Positions 1 through 9,649 are shown, counted from the stretch's first letter. The stretch: DNA of 64,000 nucleotides from CALKAL01 sp051846895 (GCA_051846895.1 JBPYCQ010000001.1:243527-307526), one strand, 5' to 3'. Numbers and translations: made by a program. Notes: generated by a model from the letters alone, not told the origin.

Positions 1-1678
1 TTCTTGAATCTTTATCAACTACTGCCTTAATATCTTGATTAACAATCAATGCTCCTTCAATTACTTCAATTTGATGTAGATGCTGACCATTTGGTGCTTT
101 CTGAACATCAATAATTTTTGCTTTTCCAGTTTGCGACTGAATAATTCCTTGGTCGGCGACTTGTCCTCCACTTTCAGCATAAAAAGGTGTCTTTTTTAAT
201 ATCGTAAAAGCGACATTACCACTTTCAACTTGTTCAACTTTAGTTTTGTTATTTATTATGACTTCTATTTTAGTATCGACTGATAGATCTTCATAGCCGA
301 TAAATTCGCTTTCATGATGTAGTTCCTGGAATACTTGGTCTTGAACTTGCATTGAATCAACTTTTTGTCTTGCATCACGGGCTCTTTCACGTTGCTTTTT
401 CATCTCAAGTTCATAACCTTCTTCATCAATCGTAAAGCCGGAACTTTCAACATACTCCTCTGTTAATTCTTTAGGGAAACCATATGTGTCATAAAGTGTA
501 AATACTTCTTTCCCAGGAAATATTGTACGACCTTTTTCCTTTTCTTGCTGCATGACTTTTTCTAAGATTTGTAAGCCTTCCTGTAATGTCTCATGAAAAC
601 GTTCTTCTTCAGTTTTTATGACATTTTTAATAAAGTCTCTTTTATCATGTACTTCTGGATAAAAATCTTTCATAATTGTAGCAACTTCATCAACAAGTTT
701 GTACATAAACGGTTCGTTAATATTTAATTCTTTAGCAAAGCGAACAGCACGGCGTAACAAGCGGCGTAGGACATAACCACGTCCTTCATTTGAAGGTAAA
801 GCCCCATCACCCACAGCAAACGAAACGGTTCTCACATGGTCAGCTATGACTTTAAATGCTGTATCTTTTTCTTTAGATGTGCCATATTTGATGTTAGAAA
901 TTTTTTCGGTCTTTTTAATGATTGGTAATAATAAGTCCGTTTCATAGTTAGTCGGTGTATCTTGAATGACCGACATCACGCGTTCTAATCCCATACCTGT
1001 ATCAATATTTTTCTTCGGTAATGGAGTATAAGTATCATCTGGATTATGATTGAATTGCGAAAATACAAGGTTCCATATTTCTAAATAACGTTCATTCTCT
1101 CCACCAGGGTATAGCTCAGGGTCATTAGGATCATTACCATATTTTTCACCACGGTCATAAAATATCTCCGTGTTCGGTCCACTCGGTCCTTCTCCGATAT
1201 CCCAAAAGTTTTCTTCAATACGAATAATTCTTTCAACTGGGATACCAACTTTATCGCGCCACAAAACGTATGCTTCTTCATCTTCAGGATGGATAGTAAC
1301 AGATAATTTTTCCGGATCAAAACCGAGCCATTTTTCACTTGTTAAAAACTCCCAAGCCCAAACAATCGCTTCTTCTTTAAAATAATCACCGATTGAGAAA
1401 TTCCCTAACATTTCAAAAAATGTATGGTGACGTGCTGTATAACCGACATTTTCGATATCATTCGTTCGGATTGACTTTTGTGCATTTACCATTCGAGGAT
1501 TATCAGGCGTCACACGACCGTCAAAATATTTCTTTAATGTTGCGACTCCACTGTTAATCCATAACAATGTTGGATCATCATGAGGGATTAACGACTGACT
1601 TGGCTCGATGCGATGTCCTTTCTCTTTAAAAAAGTCTAAAAACATTTGCCTTACTTCAGCAGATGTCAATTGTTTCAT
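1..1678 (-). CDS. alaS: Alanyl-tRNA synthetase, C-terminal part outside window
   Basis: Charges tRNA-Ala with alanine in the cytoplasm. The frame opens at an ATG preceded by a strong TAAGGAGG site and stays open to the window edge, giving about 559 residues of a protein that is normally near 880. The N-terminus has the class II AlaRS signature (MKQLTSAEVRQMFLDFF, then TARHHTFFEMLGNFS), the catalytic core (VWNLVF-type, here EIWNLVFSQFN), and the helical tRNA-recognition region with GRGYVLRRLLRRAVR. The visible end runs into the linker and editing half (FYAESGGQVADQG); the HxxxH editing motif and C-Ala domain lie outside. It is the first gene after an Ala-type T-box leader, so it is expected to be induced by uncharged tRNA-Ala. 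The identification is certain. Confidence 0.98.
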   Translation of the reverse strand, partial: MKQLTSAEVRQMFLDFFKEKGHRIEPSQSLIPHDDPTLLWINSGVATLKKYFDGRVTPDNPRMVNAQKSIRTNDIENVGYTARHHTFFEMLGNFSIGDYFKEEAIVWAWEFLTSEKWLGFDPEKLSVTIHPEDEEAYVLWRDKVGIPVERIIRIEENFWDIGEGPSGPNTEIFYDRGEKYGNDPNDPELYPGGENERYLEIWNLVFSQFNHNPDDTYTPLPKKNIDTGMGLERVMSVIQDTPTNYETDLLLPIIKKTEKISNIKYGTSKEKDTAFKVIADHVRTVSFAVGDGALPSNEGRGYVLRRLLRRAVRFAKELNINEPFMYKLVDEVATIMKDFYPEVHDKRDFIKNVIKTEEERFHETLQEGLQILEKVMQQEKEKGRTIFPGKEVFTLYDTYGFPKELTEEYVESSGFTIDEEGYELEMKKQRERARDARQKVDSMQVQDQVFQELHHESEFIGYEDLSVDTKIEVIINNKTKVEQVESGNVAFTILKKTPFYAESGGQVADQGIIQSQTGKAKIIDVQKAPNGQHLHQIEVIEGALIVNQDIKAVVDKDSR

Positions 1679-1705
1679 ATTATTTTCCTCCTTAAAAATA
1701 TTCAC

Positions 1706-1959
1706 AAAAAAACGCCCTCTACATAAAAATATGTAGGGACGATTGTATCCGCGGTACCACCCTCATTATAAATGAAGTAAAATTACGTTCATTTATCAAC
1801 TCAAGTACGGTAACGATGTACAGTCGGTGGGGATTAGCCACTCTCAGGAATAGCTTCAATGACTCTTCACATAGCATTTCTCTCAGCTAACAAAATGCCT
1901 CTCTTTAATGTGGGCTGTCATCTACTCGTTTCCTTCATAGATTTCATGAATATGATATA
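1706..1959 (-). promoter_or_regulatory. T-box leader of alaS, Ala (GCU) specifier
   Basis: This is an untranslated tRNA-sensing leader between promoter and alaS. The T-box motif AGGGTGGTACCGCGG lies at 1749-1763 on the minus strand. It is followed by a terminator hairpin at 1713-1740 (CCCTACATA paired with TATGTAGAGGG) and a T-run. The AGAGAGG/GCTGAGAG pieces of stem I are visible. The specifier sits in the context GAA-GCT-ATTC, so the codon is GCT (1852-1854), an alanine codon that matches the downstream gene. Uncharged tRNA-Ala should favour the antiterminator. Confidence 0.93.
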
Positions 1960-1965
1960 GACAGT

Positions 1966-1995
1966 ATTATAGATAACGTTTATACATTTTGTCAA
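1966..1995 (-). promoter_or_regulatory. Sigma-A-type promoter of the alaS leader
   Basis: On the minus strand TTGACA (1990-1995) and TATAAT (1966-1971) are separated by 18 bp. Both hexamers match the consensus exactly. The predicted start lies near 1959, just before stem I of the T-box. Confidence 0.85.
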
Positions 1996-2015
1996 ATACC
2001 TAAATAAAAATGTTA

Positions 2016-2186
2016 CTACTCATCTAAGAACAAGTCATCTAATGAAGAAATGGAGCCATCCTCTTGAATTTCTCTAACATGTAAGCGACCGTTTTCAAAT
2101 GCCATCTCAATAAAACAATTCCAACAATAATATTGTTCTTCACCAATTATACCGATATCACTAGATTGACAATTTGGACATTTCAT
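2016..2186 (-). CDS. Small zinc-ribbon protein, function unknown
   Basis: This is a 56-residue protein. The ATG is preceded by an AAGGAG site (complement of 2197-2202 region), which decides the start. Two CxxC knuckles at C3-xx-C6 and C21-xx-C24 form a typical four-cysteine zinc ribbon with an aromatic core (QYYCWNCFIEM). The C-terminal half is acidic (SISSLDDLFLDE). It lies between recD2 and the alaS promoter on the same strand, downstream of recD2, and may be co-transcribed with it. The family resembles short ribbons found next to alaS or recD2 in other Bacillaceae, but I do not recognise a named homologue and assign no function. It is too short for many gene finders, yet the start signal and cysteine spacing make it convincing. 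Confidence 0.8.
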   Translation of the reverse strand: MKCPNCQSSDIGIIGEEQYYCWNCFIEMAFENGRLHVREIQEDGSISSLDDLFLDE

Positions 2187-2254
2187 AAGACAAACTCCTT
2201 TAAGTCATTTGTCTTAATTTTTTCCAAAATAATATTTTTCTATACTATGATTTA

Positions 2255-4552
2255 TCACATGAAGTCGTACGGTGATAGCTCTTCTTCATCTTGTTTTTCA
2301 TGAGTTTGACTATCGTTTTTTTCTAAATTAAAAATAACGTTCACTCGATCAACTAAAGTAGTGCGACGTTGATAAGCTTCATCTTTTGATAAACCTTCAA
2401 TGAAGGCATCATATTCACCACAAATGATTAAAGAGGATTTACTTCTTGTGATAGCAGTATACAACAGTTTTTTAACGAGCATACGCTTAAAAGAACGTAC
2501 AACAGGCATAATCACAATCGGGAATTCACTGCCTTGTGATTTATGGATTGAGATAGCATATGCAAGCATAATTTGGTTAAATTCTTGTTTCGTATACGTG
2601 ACTAATTGTCCTTCAAAATCTATAATTAACTCCTCTTTTTTACTTTCAGATTCATTTGGTTTTTTAATGGCAACAATCTCTCCAATATCACCATTATAAA
2701 CTTGTTTTTCTGGTTGATTAACGAGCTGGATGACCTTATCACCTGTACGCAAGACATTTTCAAAATGCTGTACTTGTCTTTTCGTTTTTTGAAACGGATT
2801 AAATATGTTTTGTAAAGCTGTATTTAGTTGATGAATACCAGTATTCGTTTTATACATCGGTGCTAAAACTTGAATATCTTTTTTTGTATAACCTTTAGCA
2901 ATTGCTTTTTTAACAATCTGTTCAACCACTGATAACGTTTGATCCTGTTTACAGGCAAAAAAATTAAAATCGTCTTTCTTTGACAACGGCAATTGGTTAA
3001 CTTCGTCATTTTTTATTTTATGAGCTAATTTTATAATAAAAGAGTTTTCCTTTTGTCGATATATTTCTGAAAGTCTACTAACACGAAGTTGGTTAGAGCG
3101 TAATAAATCGGCTAACACTTGGCCGGGCCCGACAGACGGTAATTGATCTTCATCCCCTACAAAAATGACTTTCATATCTGAAGGAACAGCTTTAAGTAGT
3201 CTGTTGGCTAACCAGACATCAACCATGGAAAATTCATCAACAATTAATATTTTCCCCTTTAATGGATTTCCGGCATCATGTTCAAATTGATCGTCGCCTG
3301 CCCACCCGAGTAAACTATGAATCGTTTTCGCTTTAAGTCCCGTTGCTTCTGATAGTCTTTTCGCTGCACGGCCTGTAGGAGCCGTCAAAATGTAATTTGA
3401 ATCATGTTGTTTAAGATTATTGTTTTTAATAAAGGCATCATAACATTGGATGATTCCTTTAATAACGGTCGTCTTACCAGTGCCCGGACCACCAGTTAAA
3501 ATCATCACCTTTTCACTTAGTGCTAATTTAATAGCTTCATATTGCTCTTCACCATATGAAAACCCTTCTGTCTCTTCGATATCTCCAATAATTTTTAATA
3601 ATTCACTTTCATCCAAAGTGTCTTCATCATTGACATCAATAATACGCTTCAGTTGTGAGGCTATTCCCTCTTCCGCAAAATAGAGCTGTGGTAAATAAAT
3701 ACGATTATTTTCTTTAACAATCATCTGTTCCTGTTCTAATTGCTCTACATACTTGTCATAATCAACATCACTATGTTCAAAAGGTTGTCGCGGAAATAAT
3801 ATTTGATTAGTTTTAATAATTAAATCATTTTGTTCGACAAAGACGTGTCCATCCATTGACTCTAACTCTAAAATATGAAGAATCCCCGCTTGAACCCGCT
3901 CTGGATGATCTTTTTCTATTCCAATTGATTGGGCTATTTCATCCGCCCGCTGAAATCCAAATCCATCTATTTTAAAAACGAGCGCATATGGGTTTTCTTT
4001 AATTTGTTTAATTGTCTCTTCTTGAAAGGCATCATAAATTTTTTGAGCCATCTGGAGACCGATTCCGTGCTTAGCTAATTCAATCGTTACCCTCTCGAAG
4101 CCTTGATGCATTCGCAAATCTGCAATGAAACGACTTTTTATTTGTGCAGTCATACCTTGAATATGTTCAAGAACGGACTCATCTTCTAGAATACGGTCAA
4201 CAGCATTAATTCCTAATGACTGAACAATTCGTTGTGCCGTCTTTTGTCCAATTCCATAAAATAGATCGCTTGATAAATATTTGATTAAACTATCTTCAGT
4301 TTTTGGTAATTCTTTTTCATATGTAAAAACGTTGTATTGTTCACCGAATTTTGGATGCTGAATAATATCACCATAAAATGTATATTCATTTCCATAAGTT
4401 AATGGGGGGAAATGTCCTTTCACAACAAGTTCTTCTTCAGTAACTGGCTCATTCGTATCAATGATCGAGACTGATGCGATTGAAAATAATTCATCTTGAT
4501 TATGAAAGATCATATGATTCAGTTTTCCCTTCACGAAACCTTTATGCTCCAT
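2255..4552 (-). CDS. recD2: RecD2-type ATP-dependent DNA helicase
   Basis: A 5'-3' superfamily 1B DNA helicase of the RecD2/YrrC type. It acts outside RecBCD/AddAB in repair and replication-fork maintenance. The N-terminal third (about 1-335) holds an OB-like segment and helix-hairpin-helix repeats (YGIGQKTAQRIVQSLG), which are characteristic of RecD2. The motor follows: Walker A GGPGTGKTT near residue 353, Walker B IVDEFSMVD near 435, the GDEDQLPSVGPGQ motif, and the C-terminal AYAISIHKSQGSEF motif. At 765 residues it has the usual length. The ATG has a good AAGGTGA site. In B. subtilis the same gene (yrrC) lies between alaS and the TPR gene yrrB, which is exactly the arrangement here. Confidence 0.95.
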   Translation of the reverse strand: MEHKGFVKGKLNHMIFHNQDELFSIASVSIIDTNEPVTEEELVVKGHFPPLTYGNEYTFYGDIIQHPKFGEQYNVFTYEKELPKTEDSLIKYLSSDLFYGIGQKTAQRIVQSLGINAVDRILEDESVLEHIQGMTAQIKSRFIADLRMHQGFERVTIELAKHGIGLQMAQKIYDAFQEETIKQIKENPYALVFKIDGFGFQRADEIAQSIGIEKDHPERVQAGILHILELESMDGHVFVEQNDLIIKTNQILFPRQPFEHSDVDYDKYVEQLEQEQMIVKENNRIYLPQLYFAEEGIASQLKRIIDVNDEDTLDESELLKIIGDIEETEGFSYGEEQYEAIKLALSEKVMILTGGPGTGKTTVIKGIIQCYDAFIKNNNLKQHDSNYILTAPTGRAAKRLSEATGLKAKTIHSLLGWAGDDQFEHDAGNPLKGKILIVDEFSMVDVWLANRLLKAVPSDMKVIFVGDEDQLPSVGPGQVLADLLRSNQLRVSRLSEIYRQKENSFIIKLAHKIKNDEVNQLPLSKKDDFNFFACKQDQTLSVVEQIVKKAIAKGYTKKDIQVLAPMYKTNTGIHQLNTALQNIFNPFQKTKRQVQHFENVLRTGDKVIQLVNQPEKQVYNGDIGEIVAIKKPNESESKKEELIIDFEGQLVTYTKQEFNQIMLAYAISIHKSQGSEFPIVIMPVVRSFKRMLVKKLLYTAITRSKSSLIICGEYDAFIEGLSKDEAYQRRTTLVDRVNVIFNLEKNDSQTHEKQDEEELSPYDFM

Positions 4553-4639
4553 TGTTCAGTCACCTTAATCTATAAAATATTATACTTTTACTAGCCAATT
4601 AAGTATTAAATATGTAGCAGTTGAATGTTAAAAGCATTA

Positions 4640-5293
4640 TTATAAACTCGATTCAATTTGTTTTTTTCCATTAATCGCTAATAAGTGATCTGGCTGAATT
4701 TCGATAGCACGATTGAAATGATGTAAAGCCTCATCATATTTTTCTTGATAAGTATAAATAACCCCAAGATTGTAATGGGCATCTGAGTGATTCTCATTTA
4801 AGGATAATACTTTCTGGAACTGTTCATATGCTGCATCAATTTGATCTGTATAGGCTAAAGTTAAACCAAAATAGAAGAAATAATCAATATCCTCATCGTT
4901 AAGTTCCACAGCACGTTGCAAATAAGGTAAAGCTAGTTTTGGTTGTTCAAGATTTAGAAATGACATCCCTTGCATGAAAAATACATCTGTTTCATCAAGA
5001 CCAAGTTTAATAGCTTTTTGAAAATGGTTTGACGCTTCTTTGTAGTTTTCTTGCTCATAATATAAATTACCTAGACTATAGTAAATAGTGGGCATTTGAT
5101 CGTTTAATGATAATGCTTTTTCAAAAAAATTTTTCGCACGATCAAGTTCATTTATATGCAAAAGTAGATTTCCAAAATTAATAAAACCGACTGGATCATT
5201 AGGATTGTTTTCTATGAAATCATTAAACACTTTTGCTGCTTCATCATATTTGTTATTTTTCATAAATTCGATACCTTTTTGAATCTCATTCAT
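4640..5293 (-). CDS. Tetratricopeptide repeat protein (YrrB-like)
   Basis: A soluble protein of 217 residues made almost entirely of TPR units, about six 34-residue repeats. Repeats are seen as NPNDPVGFINFGNLLLH, MPTIYYSLGNLYYEQ, DAHYNLGVIYTYQ and the last near ALHHFNRAIEIQPDH. There is no signal peptide, membrane helix or catalytic domain, so it is a protein-interaction scaffold. The position between recD2 and mnmA corresponds to yrrB of B. subtilis, whose TPR structure has been described and whose partner has been proposed to be the neighbouring tRNA-modifying enzyme or desulfurase. The partner here is an inference from position only. The start is supported by GAGAGGAG upstream. Confidence 0.88.
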   Translation of the reverse strand: MNEIQKGIEFMKNNKYDEAAKVFNDFIENNPNDPVGFINFGNLLLHINELDRAKNFFEKALSLNDQMPTIYYSLGNLYYEQENYKEASNHFQKAIKLGLDETDVFFMQGMSFLNLEQPKLALPYLQRAVELNDEDIDYFFYFGLTLAYTDQIDAAYEQFQKVLSLNENHSDAHYNLGVIYTYQEKYDEALHHFNRAIEIQPDHLLAINGKKQIESSL

Positions 5294-5359
5294 TTGATGA
5301 ACTCCTCTCTACTGGAACCTACTATATTGACTAATAATAAAATATCTTATCTAATCAAA

Positions 5360-5396
5360 AAAGTAGAAAAGCCACCACAAGTTGTGCTGACCTTTC
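5360..5396 (-). terminator. Intrinsic terminator after mnmA
   Basis: An imperfect hairpin (GAAAGGTCAGCACAA with TTGTGGTGGCTTTTC, two wobble pairs and one mismatch) starts a few bases after the mnmA stop on the minus strand and is followed by a T-rich tract. It separates the cymR-yrvO-mnmA unit from the TPR gene. Confidence 0.7.
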
Positions 5397-5400
5397 TATA

Positions 5401-6513
5401 TTAGGCTAAATAAGCAAGTCTCTCTTCGTTTTTATACACTTGATCAATCGTTCCGCCACCTAAACATACATCTCCATTATAAAAGACGACGGCTTGCCCT
5501 GGGGTGATTGCTCGCTCTCTCTTGTGAAAACGAACATCAAGAGTCCCATCTTCTTGTGGATAGACGATAACTTTTTCATCTTGTTGGCGATATCTGAATT
5601 TCGCAGTGCACTCAAACGGCTGAGTTAAATCTATATCTACAAGCCAATTGTTTTCAACCGCAATTAAACCATCAGAATATAATGCTTCATTATGATAACC
5701 TTGTTCAACATATAAAATATTATCTTCTAAATTTTTACCAACGACAAACCAAGGCTCACCAGCTCCACCAATTCCAAGACCTTGGCGTTGACCAATGGTG
5801 TAATACATTAGGCCGTCATGCTTCCCTTTCACGACACCATTTAATGTTTGCATCTCTCCTGGTTGAGCAGGTAAATATTCACTTAAAAATTCTTTAAAAT
5901 TTCGTTCACCTATAAAACAGATTCCTGTACTATCTTTCTTTTTAGCTGTAGCTAAATTATGTTTTTCAGCAATTTCTCTTACTTCTTTTTTCGTTAAATG
6001 TCCTAACGGAAACATAATTTTTGGTAGAATTTCTTTTGGAATTTGATTTAAAAAATAAGTTTGATCCTTATTATTATCAATACCTCTTAACATTTCATAT
6101 TGTCCATTATTTTCTCGAACTTGTGCGTAGTGACCTGTTGCTAAATAATCGGCTCCAAGTGACATTGCATGATCTAAAAATGCTTTAAACTTAATTTCTT
6201 TGTTACACATTACATCAGGGTTTGGTGTTCTTCCTGCTTTATATTCTTCTAAAAAGTAAGTAAACACTTTTTCCCAATATTGCTTTTCAAAATTGACAGC
6301 ATAATACGGGATATCTAATTGATTACATACTCTTACAACATCTTCAAAATCTTTCGTGGCTGTACAAACACCGAATTCATCAGTGTCATCCCAATTTTTC
6401 ATAAAAATTCCGACGACATCATACCCTTGTTGCTTTAATAAAAGGGCTGTAACTGATGAATCAACTCCACCCGACATACCGACAACAACTCGTTTATTTG
6501 CATGATTATTCAT
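5401..6513 (-). CDS. mnmA: tRNA-uridine 2-sulfurtransferase MnmA
   Basis: Thiolates U34 of tRNA-Lys, -Glu and -Gln (the s2U step of mnm5s2U). The ATP pyrophosphatase P-loop SGGVDSS is at residues 14-20. The two catalytic cysteines are C103 (NPDVMCNKEIKF) and C199 (STGICFIGE), matching the E. coli pair 102/199. The central domain and C-terminal beta barrel (RERAITPGQAVVFY) are complete at 370 residues. Directly upstream on the same strand, 16 bp away, is a cysteine desulfurase. In B. subtilis the corresponding enzyme (YrvO) hands sulfur directly to MnmA without a TusA relay; this adjacency implies the same here. A hairpin terminator follows the stop. Confidence 0.97.
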   Translation of the reverse strand: MNNHANKRVVVGMSGGVDSSVTALLLKQQGYDVVGIFMKNWDDTDEFGVCTATKDFEDVVRVCNQLDIPYYAVNFEKQYWEKVFTYFLEEYKAGRTPNPDVMCNKEIKFKAFLDHAMSLGADYLATGHYAQVRENNGQYEMLRGIDNNKDQTYFLNQIPKEILPKIMFPLGHLTKKEVREIAEKHNLATAKKKDSTGICFIGERNFKEFLSEYLPAQPGEMQTLNGVVKGKHDGLMYYTIGQRQGLGIGGAGEPWFVVGKNLEDNILYVEQGYHNEALYSDGLIAVENNWLVDIDLTQPFECTAKFRYRQQDEKVIVYPQEDGTLDVRFHKRERAITPGQAVVFYNGDVCLGGGTIDQVYKNEERLAYLA

Positions 6514-6528
6514 ATTCGTCCACCACCT

Positions 6529-7677
6529 TTATTGTTTTATCCGATCAATAATTCTTTTAATTTCTTGTGCTATAAATGTTAATTCTCCTACTGAATTGTG
6601 AACCCCAAAACTAAACCTTATGGAATTTCGTAGCTTTGGTGACTGCTCACCATACATCGATTTTAATACGTGTGAAGGGTCTATAGATCCAGCTGTACAT
6701 GCGGAACCTGATGAAGCTGCAATTCCTGCTAAATCTAGATTAGTCAAAAACTTTTCAACATCCGTATTTGGAAAGCTTATATTGACAATGTTCGGTACAC
6801 GCTTATTCATATCTATATCGCCATTAAGAGAAAACTGTACATCTTCCTTTTGTAATGAGGATATAAATTGATTGAACAATTGTTGATAATGTTCAACTCG
6901 TGTATTTCGCTCTTGTTCTAATAGTTTTACTGCATGACTAAATCCTTCTATCGCTATTGTATTCTCAGTACCGGAACGTAGCGTACGCTCTTGTTCACCG
7001 CCGAAAAGCCTTTGTTGTATCTTAACATCAGCTTGTTTATATAAAAATCCGATACCCTTTGGTCCATATATTTTGTGAGATGAGACAGTCATTAAATCGA
7101 CATTAAGCTCGTTAACATCAATTTTTTCTACACCATAAGCTTGAACAGCATCTGTATGAAAAATAGCTTGATGGTCTTTAAGTAGTTCACCAATTTCTTT
7201 AATTGGCTGTTTCATCCCTGTTTCATTATTGACAGACATAATCGTCACTAAAATTGTATCTTCTCTTAAAGCCTCTTTTACATCATTTACTGATACAATC
7301 CCTGATTCATCCACTGGTAAATAAGTAATTTCGTAACCTTCTTTTTCTAATTGTTCACATGGATGTAAAACTGCATGATGTTCAATTTGCGATGTAATGA
7401 TATGATTCCCTTTATTTTTATAAGCATTTACAACACCAAATATAGCTAAATTATTAGCCTCCGTACCACCACTTGTAAAAATAATAGAAGAATGATCAGC
7501 ATTTATACTACTTGCCATCGTTTGTCTTGCTTCGTCTAATATTTTTCGACTTTCTCTTCCAAAATGATGGATGCTTGAAGGGTTGCCAAAATGATTTTCC
7601 ATAGCCTTTTGCATCGTTATTATTACATCTTGATGAATGGGTGTCGTCGCTGCATGATCTAAATAGATTCGTTTCAT
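6529..7677 (-). CDS. yrvO: Cysteine desulfurase paired with MnmA (YrvO/IscS type)
   Basis: A PLP enzyme that takes sulfur from cysteine as an enzyme-bound persulfide. The first residues MKRIYLDHAATTPI are the standard NifS/IscS beginning. The PLP lysine is K202 (SSHKIYGPKG), and the persulfide cysteine C327 sits in the SSGSACTAGS loop. There are 382 residues. A longer frame runs upstream into cymR, but the ATG at 7677 has AGGTGAT at the right distance and matches the family N-terminus, so the shorter form is chosen. It lies 13 bp after cymR and 15 bp before mnmA, suggesting an operon for sulfur sensing, mobilisation and tRNA thiolation. Confidence 0.94.
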   Translation of the reverse strand: MKRIYLDHAATTPIHQDVIITMQKAMENHFGNPSSIHHFGRESRKILDEARQTMASSINADHSSIIFTSGGTEANNLAIFGVVNAYKNKGNHIITSQIEHHAVLHPCEQLEKEGYEITYLPVDESGIVSVNDVKEALREDTILVTIMSVNNETGMKQPIKEIGELLKDHQAIFHTDAVQAYGVEKIDVNELNVDLMTVSSHKIYGPKGIGFLYKQADVKIQQRLFGGEQERTLRSGTENTIAIEGFSHAVKLLEQERNTRVEHYQQLFNQFISSLQKEDVQFSLNGDIDMNKRVPNIVNISFPNTDVEKFLTNLDLAGIAASSGSACTAGSIDPSHVLKSMYGEQSPKLRNSIRFSFGVHNSVGELTFIAQEIKRIIDRIKQ

Positions 7678-7690
7678 TTTATCACCTAAT

Positions 7691-8110
7691 TTATATATAA
7701 AACATATTTTCCTCTTGATAGTCATTATTATTATGTTCAATTAAGTCTTGTAAACTCGTCGTTACTAAAACTTCTTTAACAGCATTTGTCATTCGTTTCC
7801 ATAACTCTTGTTTTGAAGGTTCTTCGCCTTCCATTTCTTCTACTAGTCGAATCGGGCCCTCTAAAGTTCTAATTATATCTGCGGAAGTAATCTCCCTAGG
7901 CTCTTTCGATAATAAGTATCCGCCCTTTGCCCCTCTAACACTTTTAACTAATCCAGCATTTCTAAGTGGAGCTACAATTTGTTCTAAATAATGCTCAGAT
8001 AAATTATAGTCATTAGCAATTGTTTTTAATGGCAATGGTTCGTTACCATAGTTTTTTGCAAGTGCAATCATTATAGTAAGTCCGTATCGACCTTTAGTTG
8101 ATATTTTCAT
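7691..8110 (-). CDS. cymR: Rrf2-family cysteine metabolism repressor CymR
   Basis: A 139-residue winged-helix regulator. The Rrf2 hallmark MKISTKGRYGLTIMIALA opens the protein, followed by the helix-turn-helix (LKTIANDYNLSEHYLEQIVAPLRNAGLV) and the wing SVRGAKGGYLL. It contains no cysteine, so it lacks the Fe-S ligands of IscR or NsrR. This fits CymR, which in Bacillus represses cysteine and methionine uptake and synthesis together with CysK as co-repressor. The position just upstream of the desulfurase and mnmA is the B. subtilis arrangement (yrzC-yrvO-trmU). No CymR operator was identified in this window. Confidence 0.92.
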   Translation of the reverse strand: MKISTKGRYGLTIMIALAKNYGNEPLPLKTIANDYNLSEHYLEQIVAPLRNAGLVKSVRGAKGGYLLSKEPREITSADIIRTLEGPIRLVEEMEGEEPSKQELWKRMTNAVKEVLVTTSLQDLIEHNNNDYQEENMFYI

Positions 8111-8189
8111 CCAGAGGCCCTCCCTAATCTATAAATCCTAATTTATTCTATCATGAGTTGTTAATTATCGTCTTCAAAAAGCTTTATAG

Positions 8190-9485
8190 TTAATTATTAC
8201 TATGCTTTCTACCATCTAATCTTAACTTTGATAACTTTTCATACACTTGTTTTAAACGTTTCTCCTCACCTAAATCTTTAGGTTTATAATAGTTTACGTT
8301 TCTAATTGATTCCGGTAAATATTCTTGATATACCCAACTGTTTGGGTAATTATGAGGATATTTATAATCCGTTCCATGTCCTAATTGTTTTGCACCTGTA
8401 TAATGAGTATCTTTAATATGATCAGGAATATCGTCAGTAATTCCTTTTTTCACATGTTGAATTGCCATATCCAAAGCCTTATAAGCTGTATTTGATTTTG
8501 GAGATAAACATAATTCCACTGTAATAACTGATAATGGGATCCGGCCTTCTGGTAACCCAAGTCGATGAACCGTTTCAATCGCTGGTAAGACTCTTGCACA
8601 TAAAGCTGGATTAGCAAGACCAATATCTTCATATGCAATCACGAGCAATCGTCTACAAATCGACTCTAAATCGCCACCTTCTAATAATCTTGCTAAGTAA
8701 TAAAGCGCTGCATCTGCATCACTGCCACGAATGCTCTTTTGTAAACCAGATAATAAATTATAATATATATCGCCTTTATTATCATGACTAAAGCCTTTGT
8801 TTTTAATACAGTAATTAACAGTCTCTTGTGTTACAACAATCCCTTCATCAGTTTCATCAGAAGCATACACAATATCTTCAAGTAATGATAAGGCTGTTCT
8901 CCCATCCCCTGTTGTATTAGCAATCATTTTCAGACTCGCTTGATCGATTTTTACATTAAATTTGCCTAAACCTTTCTCATCATCTTCTAATGCTCGTCTT
9001 AATAGTTTTATAACTGCTTCGTTTGATAATGGTTTCAATTGTTTAATTTGACCACATCGTGAACGAATCGCATGGTTAACACTATGAAAAGGATTTTCTG
9101 TAGTCGCTCCAATTAAAGTAATGACACCTTCTTCTAGCGCTTTGAGTAATGAATCTTGTTGGCTTTTATTAAATCGATGAATCTCGTCTATAAACAACAA
9201 GGCATTTTGAGTTAAACATGCTTCAGCTATAATAGCTTCGATATCTTTTTTACCTGCTATCGTAGCATTGATTGAATAAAAATCTTTGTTCGTGCTGCCA
9301 GCAATTGCATGGGCTAAAGATGTTTTTCCAGTACCCGGTTCTCCATAAAATAACATGGAAGGTACATGACCTTTTTTAATCATTTTATATAAAGGCGTAT
9401 CAATGCCAATAATGTCGTCTTGTCCGACAATTTCTTCAATTGTTTCTGGTCTCATTCGGTATGCAAGTGGCTCTTGAAAAAGCAT
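8190..9485 (-). CDS. rarA: Replication-associated recombination protein RarA/MgsA
   Basis: An AAA+ ATPase of the clamp-loader-like RarA/Mgs1/WRNIP1 family, acting at stalled replication forks. Walker A is GEPGTGKTS and Walker B LLFIDEIHRF, followed by sensor 1 (LIGATTENP) and an arginine finger region. The C-terminal half contains the family-specific AYEDIGLANPAL and the tetramerisation region ending in HNYPNSWVYQEYLP. There are 431 residues from the ATG at 9485. This start has AAAGGAG at the proper distance; an upstream extension of the frame has none. The gene follows the B. subtilis position of yrvN, upstream of cymR. Confidence 0.95.
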   Translation of the reverse strand: MLFQEPLAYRMRPETIEEIVGQDDIIGIDTPLYKMIKKGHVPSMLFYGEPGTGKTSLAHAIAGSTNKDFYSINATIAGKKDIEAIIAEACLTQNALLFIDEIHRFNKSQQDSLLKALEEGVITLIGATTENPFHSVNHAIRSRCGQIKQLKPLSNEAVIKLLRRALEDDEKGLGKFNVKIDQASLKMIANTTGDGRTALSLLEDIVYASDETDEGIVVTQETVNYCIKNKGFSHDNKGDIYYNLLSGLQKSIRGSDADAALYYLARLLEGGDLESICRRLLVIAYEDIGLANPALCARVLPAIETVHRLGLPEGRIPLSVITVELCLSPKSNTAYKALDMAIQHVKKGITDDIPDHIKDTHYTGAKQLGHGTDYKYPHNYPNSWVYQEYLPESIRNVNYYKPKDLGEEKRLKQVYEKLSKLRLDGRKHSNN

Positions 9486-9649
9486 GTTAAAAAACTCCTT
9501 TAAAACAGTACATGTTATTATTTCTATTCTACTATAAGACATTGATTCTTTGCGAATAGTAGTATTGTATAAAAAATAAATGTATAGAATGATTTATTGT
9601 TGCGCATGATAGAAATAGGAAACTATCAATTCATAAAGGAGATGAAAAT

